Positions 24,286 to 34,857 of a stretch of DNA of 64,000 bases are shown here, one piece after another. A program made the position numbers and the translations under genes. The notes under the pieces are model-generated. The model did not search any database. It was not told the DNA's origin and was given only the letters and a program-made list of their open reading frames with translations. Each line of letters opens with the position of its first letter. The first letter of the stretch is position 1. The stretch is from Brachybacterium endophyticum (GTDB lineage: Bacteria > Actinomycetota > Actinomycetes > Actinomycetales > Dermabacteraceae): contig NZ_QFKX01000003.1 in assembly GCF_003130585.1 (NCBI RefSeq), positions 186,001-250,000 of the forward strand, read 5' to 3'.

Positions 24286-26466
24286 ATGACAGAGGACGCC
24301 GACCGCACCCCCACCGCGCCCGAGCAGGCACCGGCCGCGACGCCTTCCGGCGCGCCCGCAGCCGGACCGGCTCCCGGAGGACCTCACGCAGCGCAGCGCG
24401 ATGCCGGACCACGCGCGAACCCTCCGGTGCTGATCGGCTCGGCCGCCCTGATCGCCGCGGTCGCCCTCTGGGCCATCCTCGCCCCCACGCAGGCCGGCGT
24501 GGTGATCGGGGCGATCGTCACCTGGACCTCCCAGAACCTGGGCTGGTACTACATCGTCACCGCCGGGGTCGTCGTCGCCTTCGTGCTGGTGCTCGCGCTC
24601 AGCCGCATGGGCACCATCAAGCTGGGACCGGATCACGCCCGCCCCCAGTTCAACCTCTTCACCTGGACGGCGATGCTGTTCGCCGCCGGCATCGGCATCG
24701 ACCTGATGTTCTTCTCGGTCTCCGAACCGATCTCGCAGTACTACGAGCCGCCCACGGGCGGCGGCGAGAACATCGAGGCCGCCCGCCAGGCGATCGTGTG
24801 GACGCTGTTCCACTACGGGCCCGTCGGCTGGGCGATGTACGCCCTGATGGGCGCCGCCTTCGCCTACTTCGCCTACCGCCGCAACATGCCGCTGAGCATC
24901 CGCTCGCTGCTGCACCCTCTGCTGGGGCGCCGGATGGACGGCTGGGCCGGCCACACGGTCGACATCGCCGCGGTGCTGGGCACCGTGTTCGGCATCGCGA
25001 CGTCGCTGGGCATCGGGGTCGTGCAGCTGAACTACGGCCTCTACGTCATGTTCGGGATCCCCGAGGGCGTCGGCGCGCAGATCGGCCTGATCGTGCTGTC
25101 CGTGCTGATGGCGACGATGTCCACGGTCAGCGGCGTCGAGAAGGGCATCCGCCGCCTCTCCGAGCTCAACGTGATCCTCGCGCTCGCCCTGCTCGTCTAC
25201 ATCGCCGTCACCGGGAACACGCGGCGCATCCTCGAGGGCCTGGTGATGAACATCGGGGACTTCCTCTCGCGCTTCCCCGGCATGCTCCTGAACACCTTCG
25301 CGTGGGAGCAGCCCGACACGTGGTCGAGCTCCTGGACGCTGTTCTTCTGGGCCTGGTGGATCGCCTGGGCGCCGTTCGTCGGCCTGTTCCTGGCCCGGAT
25401 CTCCCGCGGTCGCTCGCTGCGCCAGTTCGTCCTGGGCGTGCTGGTGGTGCCGTTCCTGTTCATCGCCCTGTTCATCTCGGTGTTCGGCAACAGCGCCCTC
25501 GAGCTCGTGATCGGCGGGGACGACGCCTTCGGGAAGGCCGCCATGGCCACGCCCGAGCGTGCCTTCTACGACCTGCTGGCCCAGTACCCCGGCGCGACCC
25601 TGCTGATCGGCCTCGCGACCCTCACCGGTCTGCTGTTCTACGTGACCTCCGCCGACTCCGGCGCGCTGGTGCTCGCGAACTTCACCTCCGTGATCGCCGA
25701 CCCGAAGGAGGACGGCTCGACCACGCTGCGCGTGTTCTGGTCGGTGCTGACGGGCCTGCTCACCCTCGCGATGCTGCTGGTCGGCGGGATCACCACCCTG
25801 CAAGGGGCGACCCTGGTGATCGGGGTGCCCTTCTCCGTGGTGCTCTACCTGGTGATGATCTCCCTGTGGCGGGCACTGCGCAGCGAGGCCCAGCAGGCCG
25901 ACAGCTTCCGCGCGACCCTGGTGGCCCGCCCCGGCGCTGCCGAGCAGTCCTGGCGCTCCCGTCTGCGCCGGTCGATGTCCTACCCCCAGCGTGGCGCGAC
26001 CAAGCGCTACCTGGAGCGGACCGTCGCGCCGGCCCTCGAGGCCGTCGCCCACGAGATGCGCGAGGGCGGGGCCGAGGTCGCCGTCGAGCGCCAGGAGCTC
26101 GCGGGCCACCCCGTCCCGAGCCTGGTGCTGCGCGTGCTGCTGCCCGGCGTCGACGACTTCAGCTACCAGGTGTACCCGGTCGCGCACCCGATGCCCTCCT
26201 TCGCGTTCCGCGTGGCACCGGAGGACGACGACTACTACCGTCTCGAAGTGTTCACCGCGACCGGTTCTCGCGGCTACGACGTGTTCGGCTACTCCTCGGA
26301 GCACCTGATCACCGACGTCCTCGATCTCTACGAGTCCCACCTGGAGTACCTGCGGGTCTCCGCCGGCGGCAGCGACGCGGGGACCGCCGCGACGGCGACC
26401 ACCGACTGGCAGGAGGACTTCCCCGCCCTCGAGCCGGACGACGAGGACCCCGAGCCCGCGCGGTGA
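24286..26466 (+). CDS. betT: BCCT-family choline transporter BetT
   Basis: A 726-residue betaine/choline/carnitine transporter with 12 spans and a long cytoplasmic C-terminus. Diagnostic segments are GIGIDLMFFSVSEPISQYYE, VWTLFHYGPVGWAMYALMG, the tryptophan-rich WTLFFWAWWIAWAPFVGLFL ending in ARISRGR, and FYVTSADSGALVL. The C-terminal region from about residue 545 (SYPQRGATKRYLE...YYRLEVFTATGSRGYDVFGYSSEHLITDVLDLYE) matches the regulatory tail of E. coli BetT. It imports choline with protons for conversion by the next two genes. The ATG at 24286 follows GAGGAG closely, and the preceding in-frame codons are Pro/Ala-rich. betB begins 74 bp downstream. Confidence 0.92.
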   Translation: MTEDADRTPTAPEQAPAATPSGAPAAGPAPGGPHAAQRDAGPRANPPVLIGSAALIAAVALWAILAPTQAGVVIGAIVTWTSQNLGWYYIVTAGVVVAFVLVLALSRMGTIKLGPDHARPQFNLFTWTAMLFAAGIGIDLMFFSVSEPISQYYEPPTGGGENIEAARQAIVWTLFHYGPVGWAMYALMGAAFAYFAYRRNMPLSIRSLLHPLLGRRMDGWAGHTVDIAAVLGTVFGIATSLGIGVVQLNYGLYVMFGIPEGVGAQIGLIVLSVLMATMSTVSGVEKGIRRLSELNVILALALLVYIAVTGNTRRILEGLVMNIGDFLSRFPGMLLNTFAWEQPDTWSSSWTLFFWAWWIAWAPFVGLFLARISRGRSLRQFVLGVLVVPFLFIALFISVFGNSALELVIGGDDAFGKAAMATPERAFYDLLAQYPGATLLIGLATLTGLLFYVTSADSGALVLANFTSVIADPKEDGSTTLRVFWSVLTGLLTLAMLLVGGITTLQGATLVIGVPFSVVLYLVMISLWRALRSEAQQADSFRATLVARPGAAEQSWRSRLRRSMSYPQRGATKRYLERTVAPALEAVAHEMREGGAEVAVERQELAGHPVPSLVLRVLLPGVDDFSYQVYPVAHPMPSFAFRVAPEDDDYYRLEVFTATGSRGYDVFGYSSEHLITDVLDLYESHLEYLRVSAGGSDAGTAATATTDWQEDFPALEPDDEDPEPAR

Positions 26467-26540
26467 CCTCCGCGTCCCGCGACAATGAACCCACCGACCA
26501 GTCATCACGGGGCGATCGCCCCGCACCGAAGGGAGAGACC

Positions 26541-28016
26541 ATGCCGAGCACCCTGTTCATCGACGGGACCTGGAAGGCCGCCGCCGAGGGCGGCACGCGC
26601 GAGATCCGCTGCCCGGCCGACGGCAGCCTCGTCGCCGTGGTCGACGAGGCCACCGAGGTCGACACCCGCGCCGCCATCCAGGCCGCCCGCCGCTCCTTCG
26701 ACTCCGGCGTGTGGACCTCCGTCCCCGCCCCCGATCGCGGCGCGCTGCTGCTGCGCGCGGCCGAGGCCCTGCGCGAGCGCAAGGAGGAGTTCTCCCGCGC
26801 GGAGTCCCTGGACACCGGCAAGCGCCTGGTCGAGTCGCGCCTGGACATGGACGACATCGCCGCCTGCTTCGACTACTTCGGGCGCATCGCCGCCCAGGAC
26901 GCCGGCCGCGTGGTCGACGCCGGCGACCCGGACGTGGCCAGCCGCATCGAGCACGAGCCCGTGGGCGTGTGCACGCTGATCACGCCCTGGAACTACCCGC
27001 TGCTGCAGGCCGCCTGGAAGATCGCTCCCGCTCTCGCCGCCGGCAACTCCTTCGTGCTCAAGCCCGCCGAGCTCACCCCGCACACCGCGATCCTGATGCT
27101 GCAGGTCCTCGAGGACCTCGGCCTGCCCGCGGGTGTCGGGAACCTGGTGCTGGGAGCGGGCGCGACCGCGGGCGGACCACTCTCCACCGACCCCGACGTC
27201 GACATGGTCTCCTTCACCGGTGGCCTGGTCACCGGGCGCCTGATCGCCGAGAACGCCGCGCGCACCGTGAAGAAGGTGGCCCTCGAGCTGGGCGGGAAGA
27301 ACCCCAACGTGGTCTTCGCCGACTCCGACTTCGACGCCGCCCTGGACAACGCCATGAACGCGGCCTTCGTCCACTCCGGGCAGGTCTGCTCCGCGGGAGC
27401 CCGGCTGATCGTCGAGGAGTCCATCGCCGAGCGCTTCGTGGACGAGCTGGTGCGCCGCGCCGAGCAGATCCGCCTGGGCGGACCCTTCGACGAGGACGCC
27501 GAGTCCGGGCCCCTGATCTCGAAGGCCCACCGCGAGAAGGTCGACGCCTACGTCAAGGCCGGTGTCGACGAGGGCGCCCGCGTGCGCACCGGCGGCGAGT
27601 TCGCCACCGGCGAGGGCCTGGACGACGGGTTCTACTACCGGCCCACCGTCATCGACCAGGTGCGCCGCGGCATGTCCGTGGTGCGCGACGAGGCCTTCGG
27701 GCCCACCGTGACCGTCGAGACGTTCTCGAGCGAGGAGGAGGCGATCGAGATCGCCAACGACACCTTCTACGGGCTCGCCGGGGCCGTGTGGACCCAGGAC
27801 GCCGGCCGCGCCCAGCGCGTCGCCCGCGCGCTGCGCCACGGCACCATCTGGATCAACGACTTCCACCCCTACCTGCCGCAGGCCGAGTGGGGTGGCTACA
27901 AGCAGTCGGGCTCGGGCCGTGAGCTCGGGCCGACGGGCCTGGCGGAGTACCAGGAGGCCAAGCACATCTACCAGAACCTGCGCCCGGCCGTGACCGGCTG
28001 GTTCCCCCAGCACTGA
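26541..28016 (+). CDS. betB: Betaine-aldehyde dehydrogenase
   Basis: A 491-residue NAD(P)-dependent aldehyde dehydrogenase. It shows the cofactor-site TPWNYPLLQAAWKIAPALAA, the catalytic Glu in VALELGGKNPNVVF, the nucleophilic Cys in HSGQVCSAGARL, and FGPTVTVETF near the C-terminus. Position between betT and betA indicates oxidation of betaine aldehyde to glycine betaine, the last step of osmoprotectant synthesis. The ATG at 26541 is preceded by GGGAGAG. A perfect 15-bp hairpin lies in the 95-bp gap to betA and may set the relative mRNA levels of the two enzymes. Confidence 0.9.
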   Translation: MPSTLFIDGTWKAAAEGGTREIRCPADGSLVAVVDEATEVDTRAAIQAARRSFDSGVWTSVPAPDRGALLLRAAEALRERKEEFSRAESLDTGKRLVESRLDMDDIAACFDYFGRIAAQDAGRVVDAGDPDVASRIEHEPVGVCTLITPWNYPLLQAAWKIAPALAAGNSFVLKPAELTPHTAILMLQVLEDLGLPAGVGNLVLGAGATAGGPLSTDPDVDMVSFTGGLVTGRLIAENAARTVKKVALELGGKNPNVVFADSDFDAALDNAMNAAFVHSGQVCSAGARLIVEESIAERFVDELVRRAEQIRLGGPFDEDAESGPLISKAHREKVDAYVKAGVDEGARVRTGGEFATGEGLDDGFYYRPTVIDQVRRGMSVVRDEAFGPTVTVETFSSEEEAIEIANDTFYGLAGAVWTQDAGRAQRVARALRHGTIWINDFHPYLPQAEWGGYKQSGSGRELGPTGLAEYQEAKHIYQNLRPAVTGWFPQH

Positions 28017-28025
28017 GCGCTGCAT

Positions 28026-28065
28026 CCCTGCGGCCGACGGCCCGCAGTCGCCGTCGGCCGCAGGG
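28026..28065 (+). terminator. Hairpin between betB and betA
   Basis: Arms 28026-28040 and 28051-28065 are perfectly complementary over 15 bp (CCCTGCGGCCGACGG and its reverse) with a 10-base loop. It starts 10 bases after the betB stop. Because betA follows on the same strand without a clear promoter, it probably acts as a partial terminator or an mRNA-end stabiliser rather than a full stop. Confidence 0.6.
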
Positions 28066-28111
28066 GAGCGCGCCCGCATCCACGGACAACGAACGAAGGA
28101 GAACACGAGAC

Positions 28112-29674
28112 ATGCAGACCACGCACACCTTCGACTACGTGGTGGTGGGCGGCGGCTCCGCCGGTGCCGCCGTCGCCGCCCGCCTGAGCGAGGACCCCGA
28201 GGTCAGCGTCGGCCTCCTCGAGGCCGGCCCCTCCGACGCCGACCACGACGTCGTGCTGCAGCTGGATCGCTGGATGGAGCTGCTGGAGTCCGGCTTCGAC
28301 TGGGACTACCCGATCGAGCCGCAGGAGAACGGCAACGACTTCATGCGCCACGCCCGCGCCAAGGTGCTCGGCGGCTGCTCCTCCCACAACTCCTGCATCG
28401 CCTTCTGGGCTCCCCGTGAGGACCTCGACGAGTGGGCCGACGTCCACGGGGCCAAGGGCTGGGAGTCCGACCGCACCTACCCGCTGTACACGAAGCTCGA
28501 GACCAACGAGGACACCGACGCCCACCACGGGCACGACGGCCCCGTCCACCTCATGAACGTCCCCCCGAAGGATCCCTCGGGCGTGGCGCTGCTGGAGGCC
28601 TGCGAGCAGGCGGGGATCCCCCGCGCCCGCTTCAACGCCGGGCAGACGGTCATCAACGGCGCGAGCTTCTTCCAGGTCAACCGCCGCGCCGACGGCACCC
28701 GCTCGTCCTCCTCGGTCTCCTACCTCCACCCGATCCTGGAGCGGGAGAACCTCACGATCCTCACCGACTCCTGGGTCCGCGAGCTCGAGTTCGACGAGGA
28801 CCAGCGCTGCACCGGCGTGCAGATCGTCGACAACGCCTTCGGCCGTCCCTCGCGGATCGCCGCCCGCCGCGAGGTCGTCGTCTCCGCCGGGGCGATCAAC
28901 ACCCCGCAGTTGCTGATGCTCTCGGGCATCGGCCCCCGCGAGCACCTCGAGGAGCACGGCATCGAGGTGCGCGTCGACTCGCCCGGCGTCGGCGCGAACC
29001 TGCAGGACCACCCCGAGGGGCTGATCCAGTGGGAGTCGAGGAAGCCGATGGTGCGCGAGTCCACCCAGTGGTGGGAGATCGGCGTGTTCACCCCCACCGA
29101 GGAGGGCCTGGACCGGCCCGACCTGATGATGCACTACGGCTCGGTGCCCTTCGACATGCACACCTACCGCGCGGGCTACCCGACGGCGGAGGAGGTCTTC
29201 TGCCTCACCCCGAACGTCACCCACGCCCGCTCCCGCGGCACCGTGCGGCTGCGCTCGCGCGACTTCCGGGACAAGCCCAAGGTGGATCCCCGCTACTTCA
29301 CCGATCCCGAGGGCCACGACATGCGCGTGATGATCGCCGGGATCCGCAAGGCCCGCGAGATCGTCTCCCAGCCCGCGATGAGCGAGTGGGCCGGTCGCGA
29401 GCTCTCCCCGGGCATCGAGGCGCAGACCGACGAGGAGCTCGCCGCCTACATCAGCGCCACCCACAACACGGTCTACCACCCGGTGGGCACGTGCCGGATG
29501 GGCCCGATCGATGACGCCGGCTCGCCGCTGGACCCGCAGCTGCGGGTCAAGGGCGTCAGCAACCTGCGGGTCGTGGACGCCTCGGCGATGCCCGAGATCG
29601 TCACCGTGAACCCCAACATCACCGTGATGATGATGGGCGAGAAGTGCGCGGAGATGATCACCTCCGGCGAGTGA
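28112..29674 (+). CDS. betA: GMC oxidoreductase, choline dehydrogenase
   Basis: A 520-residue FAD flavoprotein of the glucose-methanol-choline family. The N-terminus has the dinucleotide-binding VVVGGGSAGAAVAARLSE and LLEAGPSD. The first GMC signature region contains KVLGGCSSHNSCIAFW, and the second contains SAGAINTPQLLMLSGIG. The C-terminal active-site His is in HNTVYHPVGTCRMG. It oxidises choline to betaine aldehyde, completing betT-betB-betA. Slightly shorter than enterobacterial BetA (556 residues), so another alcohol substrate is conceivable, but context strongly favours choline. Start ATG at 28112 with an AAGGAG site. Confidence 0.88.
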   Translation: MQTTHTFDYVVVGGGSAGAAVAARLSEDPEVSVGLLEAGPSDADHDVVLQLDRWMELLESGFDWDYPIEPQENGNDFMRHARAKVLGGCSSHNSCIAFWAPREDLDEWADVHGAKGWESDRTYPLYTKLETNEDTDAHHGHDGPVHLMNVPPKDPSGVALLEACEQAGIPRARFNAGQTVINGASFFQVNRRADGTRSSSSVSYLHPILERENLTILTDSWVRELEFDEDQRCTGVQIVDNAFGRPSRIAARREVVVSAGAINTPQLLMLSGIGPREHLEEHGIEVRVDSPGVGANLQDHPEGLIQWESRKPMVRESTQWWEIGVFTPTEEGLDRPDLMMHYGSVPFDMHTYRAGYPTAEEVFCLTPNVTHARSRGTVRLRSRDFRDKPKVDPRYFTDPEGHDMRVMIAGIRKAREIVSQPAMSEWAGRELSPGIEAQTDEELAAYISATHNTVYHPVGTCRMGPIDDAGSPLDPQLRVKGVSNLRVVDASAMPEIVTVNPNITVMMMGEKCAEMITSGE

Positions 29675-29699
29675 GCCGGGTGAGCCGGATCAGCCGGGT

Positions 29700-29716
29700 G
29701 CGCCGGGGCCCGGCGC
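29700..29716. terminator. Short hairpin between convergent betA and dhaM
   Basis: GCGCCGGG and CCCGGCGC form an 8-bp palindromic hairpin in the 48-bp spacer between the two convergent genes. Imperfect GAGCCGG repeats precede it. Likely a bidirectional terminator. Confidence 0.45.
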
Positions 29717-29722
29717 CGGCGG

Positions 29723-30145
29723 TCAGTCCTCGACCTGCCGGCGCTTGGCCTCGGCGGCGACCTCGGCCTGGGCGGCGACCTCGGTGGGGTCGCTGCCGCT
29801 CGCGGCCGTGACCACCGCGCCGAGCAGGCCCTCGACCAGCGGCGCCCAGCTCAGGCGGGTGCGTCCGGCGATGTCGGGGTCGAGGAACTCCAGGGCCGTG
29901 CGGGCCGAGAGGATCGCGGAGCCCAGGTCCATGAGCACCACGACGCCCTGACCGTCGTCGGCCGCCTCGATCGCGGCGCTGATGGCGGCCGCATCGGTGC
30001 CCAGGCCCGGCTCCTCGCTCCCCGGGTCCTGGATGCCGGCGGCGATCTCGATGCGCGGGCCGGAATCGCGCACCATCTGCCGGGCCATCGCGACGCTCGC
30101 CTCCGCGAGCGGCCGTGAGTGGGAGACGACGACGATGCCGGTCAT
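29723..30145 (-). CDS. dhaM: PTS-dependent dihydroxyacetone kinase, phosphotransferase subunit DhaM
   Basis: A 140-residue EIIA(Man)-fold domain. The N-terminal GIVVVSHSRPLAEA contains the phospho-accepting His, and GQGVVVLMDLGSAILSA is the usual second core element. It has only the EIIA domain; the HPr and enzyme I-like domains found fused in E. coli DhaM are absent, so phosphate must come from the general PTS encoded elsewhere. It receives phosphate from HPr and regenerates ATP on DhaL. The ATG at 30145 overlaps the dhaL stop by 4 bases (ATGA). Confidence 0.88.
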   Translation of the reverse strand: MTGIVVVSHSRPLAEASVAMARQMVRDSGPRIEIAAGIQDPGSEEPGLGTDAAAISAAIEAADDGQGVVVLMDLGSAILSARTALEFLDPDIAGRTRLSWAPLVEGLLGAVVTAASGSDPTEVAAQAEVAAEAKRRQVED

Positions 30146-30828
30146 GAGGTCGTCCCCTCGCCGTCGGGCGTGACCGCGTCGGTGCGGGCGAGGGTCTCGG
30201 CGAGCGCCTGCCACAGCAGGGCGGTCGAGGCGGCGCCCGGGTCGATGTGTCCGGTCGACCGTTCACCGAGGTAGGACGCCCGCCCCTTGGTGGCCTCCAT
30301 CGGTCCCGTGGCCTCGCGGCCCTCGGTCGCGGCGCGGGCGCCCTCGCGCACGGCCGTGGCCAGGGAGGTACCTGCGCGCTGGAAGGCATCGAGCGCCGGC
30401 ACCCAGGCGTCCAGCATCGTCTTCTGGCCGATCGCCGCCTTGCCGCGCTCCTCGATGCCGTGGACCCCGGCCTGCAGGGCCGAGAGCAGGCTGTGCACGT
30501 CGAGGGGGTCGCTGCCCTGGGCGCTGCTCGCGAAGCGCAGGAAGAAGGTGCCGTAGAGGGGGCCGGAGGCGCCGCCGACGCTCGAGACCAGGGTCATCCC
30601 GATCTTCTTCGCGAGCGCGGCGACGTCCTCGAAGGTCCCGTCGTCCAGGACCCCGGCGACGGCGTCGAAGCCGCGCTTCATGTTCGCGCCGTGGTCGGCG
30701 TCGCCGATCGCGGCATCGAGCTCGGTCAGCTCGCCGGCGTGCTCGTCGATCAGCTCGGTGCAGCGTCGCAGCCAGGCCGTCAGCTCCGCGACGCCCATAC
30801 CCTCCTGCGCTCGGGTGGTCTCGCTCAT
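30142..30828 (-). CDS. dhaL: Dihydroxyacetone kinase nucleotide-binding subunit DhaL
   Basis: A 228-residue all-helical subunit. The Mg-ADP-binding Asp residues lie in ELDAAIGDADHGANMKRGF. SSVGGASGPLYGTFFLRFA and KGRASYLGERSTGHIDPGAAS are the other conserved elements. DhaL carries a bound ADP that DhaM rephosphorylates, and passes the phosphate to dihydroxyacetone on DhaK. Translationally coupled to dhaM by ATGA; dhaK lies 76 bp upstream. Confidence 0.92.
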   Translation of the reverse strand: MSETTRAQEGMGVAELTAWLRRCTELIDEHAGELTELDAAIGDADHGANMKRGFDAVAGVLDDGTFEDVAALAKKIGMTLVSSVGGASGPLYGTFFLRFASSAQGSDPLDVHSLLSALQAGVHGIEERGKAAIGQKTMLDAWVPALDAFQRAGTSLATAVREGARAATEGREATGPMEATKGRASYLGERSTGHIDPGAASTALLWQALAETLARTDAVTPDGEGTTS

Positions 30829-30904
30829 CGTGCCGTGCTCCTTTCCGTGTCTGCGGATCCGGGTGATGCCGTGTCGCCCGCGGGCGGATGCCTGAGTGCC
30901 GCGT

Positions 30905-31903
<999 letters not shown>

Positions 31904-31957
31904 GCCCCGACGCTACCGCGTGCGGTGACCGCCGTCACGGTCCGCACGGGGTCGGTC

Positions 31958-34801
31958 TCAGATCGTCGTCGTGGCGGCGGCGGTCGCCCCGTCGGCGTCC
32001 TCGAGGGAGGCGGCGAGCACGAGCCGACGGCCCGAGGGGGATCCGCCGTCGGCCCCCGATGCCCCGGCGGACTTCTCGAGCGTGACGGAGACCGACGTGG
32101 TCGTGCCCGGCTGCACGTCGACGGGGTCGGCGCTGCCGATCACGCTCGTCCCGTCCCAGGCGTACACCCGCAGCGTCCCGCCGCGCCGGGAGCGGATGCG
32201 TGCCCGGACGTGCGAGGTCGAGCGGTGCGACTCGCGGATGCGCAGCGCCGACCGTCCGAGCGACGGGCGCCCGCCCAGGCCCACGCCGCTGTCGGCGGAC
32301 TGGATGATCGACTGCGGGGACTGGACCGAGCGGGCGGCGGTGTTCGGGATGACCGGGTCCTGGGGTGCCTCCTCGCCCTCGCTCGCGCCGGGCAGCTGCA
32401 GGATCCCCCAGCGGTAGGGGTCGGCCTGCACGCCGGGGAAGGTCGACCAGCCGATCCGTGACTGGCCGGTGCGGTCCTGGGTGTCGGAGTCGTAGGCGAC
32501 GACGTCGAAGCCGATGTGCTCGGGGTCGATGCCGTCGGGCAGGGCGGTGAAGGGGATCGTCACCTCGAGGTCGTAGCCGGTGTACGGGTCGCTGACGTGG
32601 GAGGCGACCTTCACCCCGGGCGCCGTGGCCTCGAGGGATCCCTGGTGCTGGTCGTGGTCGCGCCCGGCGGCGACGCCCGCCGAGTCCCCGTCGGCATCCA
32701 GGGTGTCCGGCAGGATGCCGAGGATGAACGTCGAGGCGGTGGACTCGGAGGTCCCGCGCGGGTCGATCATGATCTCGACGGAGTCGGTGCGGAAGCGCTG
32801 CTTGTTGTCGTTCGTCGGCAGCACCGTGCCCTCGGTGTCGTCGACGACGTGCACGAACACGTGCAGCGCCTCGTCGTCGAAGGTGACCCAGGTGGAGCCC
32901 GAGGCGTCCTTCCCGCTCACCTCGGCGCCCTCCCACAGGGTGCCGATGTCGATCGGGTCGCCGGGGTACTCGCCGTCTCCGCGCCGGCCGTCGACGTCGC
33001 CCCCGTCGGACGGCTTCGCCACCAGGCGCGGCACGAGCACGAGTCCCTGCTGCTGCGTGTGCGTGATGTCGTCACTGGTCGCACTCGCCGTCACGGGGTA
33101 GATGCCGCCGTGCGGAGCACGGTTCGCCGTGGGCAGGGAGTCGTCGGTGTTCTCGACGCTCACCTGCACGGTGGTCGTCCTGCCCGCGGGGACCTCGTCG
33201 ACGTGCACTCTCGACGGGTCGGCGGTGATGCCGTCGGGGAGGGTCAGCTCGACGTCGGCCGAGCGGGCCTGGTCCGAGAGGTTCTCGACCTCGAGGTCCC
33301 AGGTGCTGGTGAGCCCGGAGCCGAGAGTGCGCTGCGTCGGGACCAGCGCGTTCAAGCGCTGCATGCCCAGGTCCTCGGTCCAGTCGAGGAACTGGGCGAT
33401 CTCCGAGCGGGGTGCGAGCCCGGCCCGCACGGGACCCGCCGTGCGCAGGGGGAGCACGTTGTGGCCCTCACCCCTGCGGCAGCGCAGGGCCGCCCGGATC
33501 TGCACGGCCTCGCCGGTCGCGGCGTCCTTCGCGGGGGTGACGGTGAGGCGCGCGGTCGCGCTGCGGTGGGCCGCGACAGTGCCCAGCGACGAATCGCCCC
33601 GGACGGTCCAGCCCTCGGGCACGTCCACGTCCACCCGCGCACGGGGCAGGGCGGAACGGCCGGCGCGGGCGATGACCTCCACGGTGACGGGGACGCCGGG
33701 GACGACGTCGAAGCGTTCGGCGGTGATCTCGAGTCGTGTCCCCTCGGGCAGGCCGCCCCTGTGGGAGGGCAGCGAGGCGCCCCGCAGGGCGGCGTCGTCC
33801 CCCCTGGTGGGATCGGCGAGCGGGGCGCGGGAGTCCAGCAGGGTGAACCAGGCGACGGGGATCTTCGCAGGGTCGATGGGGGAGGGGTCGTTCACGGTCC
33901 ATCCCTGCGTGGCGTAGGCGTGGATGGAGCGGTCGAGCTGGGCACTCCAGCGGGTGCCGTGCTTCTGCGACCACGTGCCGTTCCAGGCGCCGTAGACGAC
34001 GTCGGAGGCGACGGTCGGCGCGAAGCCCTTGGCCACGGCATCCGGCCCCGTGCCGCCGCTGCCGTCGGACCCCGACCGCAGGACCCTGGCCGGGGTGAAG
34101 GGTTTCAGCCCTTCCTCGAAGTGCTCGGGGAAGACGTCCTCGCGTCCTGCCATCAGATAGGCCTCGAGCGCGAAACGTGCCGCCTGCTGGTGGTTGCCGT
34201 GATTGCCCTCGACGGCCGAGGGATTCATGGTGACGATGACGTCCGGCCGGGTGGCCCGCACCACCCGGATGATCCGGCCGAGCACGGCCTTCTCGCCCCA
34301 GACCTGCTGCGTGAGGGGCGCGGAGAGCGTGTACCAGAAGTCGACGGCGTCGAGGTTGAACACGTGGCGGATCCCGGCGATGCCCACGGCGGTGCGCTCC
34401 TCGGCCTCGCGGATCACGCCGAGCTCGGGCCCCTCCTCGAGGCCGACGGCGTTGCCGCCGCCCTCGCCGCGGGTGACCGTGATGACGCCTGCCTCCTGGT
34501 CGTGGACCTCGTTCCACTGCCCGAAGGCGGCGAGCGCCCACGCCTCGTCGTCGGGATGCGCGCCGATGTACAGCACGTCGAGGTCGATCGTTCCCGCCGC
34601 GGCGGCCTGCTCGGCGGGGGTGAGGGCGCCGCCCGCGAGCGCGCCGGCACCGCCGGCGAGGGTGAGGGCGGCCCCGCCGCGCAGCACCGCGCGCCGGGAC
34701 GGTGCCGGGGCGGGATCGTCGGTGCGGTGTGCGCTCCCGGGTGCCGGGGGTGGAGCGGTGCGGTCGGCGGCGTGGGGTGCGGGGCGGGGGATCGGGATCA
34801 T
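31958..34801 (-). CDS. Tat-exported PIG-L family deacetylase with NEW3-like and CBM9-like C-terminal domains
   Basis: A 947-residue exported protein. A twin-arginine signal (SRRAVLRGGAALTLAGGAG) is followed by a PIG-L/LmbE domain at about residues 75-330. That domain has the zinc motif YIGAHPDDEAW and the distal HGNHQQAA His motif. Several Ig-like NEW3 segments follow. A CBM9/DOMON-like domain comes at about 640-830 (YPGDPIDIGTLWEGAEVSG, TWVTFDDEALHVFVHVVDD, DSVEIMIDPRG), then a C-terminal beta region. PIG-L enzymes remove acetyl groups from N-acetylglucosamine units, as in MshB and chitobiose deacetylase. Export plus a sugar-binding module suggests action on an extracellular glycan. Start ATG 34801 has a GAGGAGG site, 56 bp after the PfkB gene. 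Confidence 0.82.
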   Translation of the reverse strand: MIPIPRPAPHAADRTAPPPAPGSAHRTDDPAPAPSRRAVLRGGAALTLAGGAGALAGGALTPAEQAAAAGTIDLDVLYIGAHPDDEAWALAAFGQWNEVHDQEAGVITVTRGEGGGNAVGLEEGPELGVIREAEERTAVGIAGIRHVFNLDAVDFWYTLSAPLTQQVWGEKAVLGRIIRVVRATRPDVIVTMNPSAVEGNHGNHQQAARFALEAYLMAGREDVFPEHFEEGLKPFTPARVLRSGSDGSGGTGPDAVAKGFAPTVASDVVYGAWNGTWSQKHGTRWSAQLDRSIHAYATQGWTVNDPSPIDPAKIPVAWFTLLDSRAPLADPTRGDDAALRGASLPSHRGGLPEGTRLEITAERFDVVPGVPVTVEVIARAGRSALPRARVDVDVPEGWTVRGDSSLGTVAAHRSATARLTVTPAKDAATGEAVQIRAALRCRRGEGHNVLPLRTAGPVRAGLAPRSEIAQFLDWTEDLGMQRLNALVPTQRTLGSGLTSTWDLEVENLSDQARSADVELTLPDGITADPSRVHVDEVPAGRTTTVQVSVENTDDSLPTANRAPHGGIYPVTASATSDDITHTQQQGLVLVPRLVAKPSDGGDVDGRRGDGEYPGDPIDIGTLWEGAEVSGKDASGSTWVTFDDEALHVFVHVVDDTEGTVLPTNDNKQRFRTDSVEIMIDPRGTSESTASTFILGILPDTLDADGDSAGVAAGRDHDQHQGSLEATAPGVKVASHVSDPYTGYDLEVTIPFTALPDGIDPEHIGFDVVAYDSDTQDRTGQSRIGWSTFPGVQADPYRWGILQLPGASEGEEAPQDPVIPNTAARSVQSPQSIIQSADSGVGLGGRPSLGRSALRIRESHRSTSHVRARIRSRRGGTLRVYAWDGTSVIGSADPVDVQPGTTTSVSVTLEKSAGASGADGGSPSGRRLVLAASLEDADGATAAATTTI

Positions 34802-34857
34802 CGTTCCTCCTCGAACTGATCCTCTGGACGGGGCTGATCGAGCGGATGGCCGGGTGC

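Noticed and set aside
22339..26526. A 1395-codon minus-strand frame suggesting a giant protein upstream of GH13
   Set aside because: The upstream part is antisense to betT and has no family features. GH13 homology starts at the ATG at 23877.
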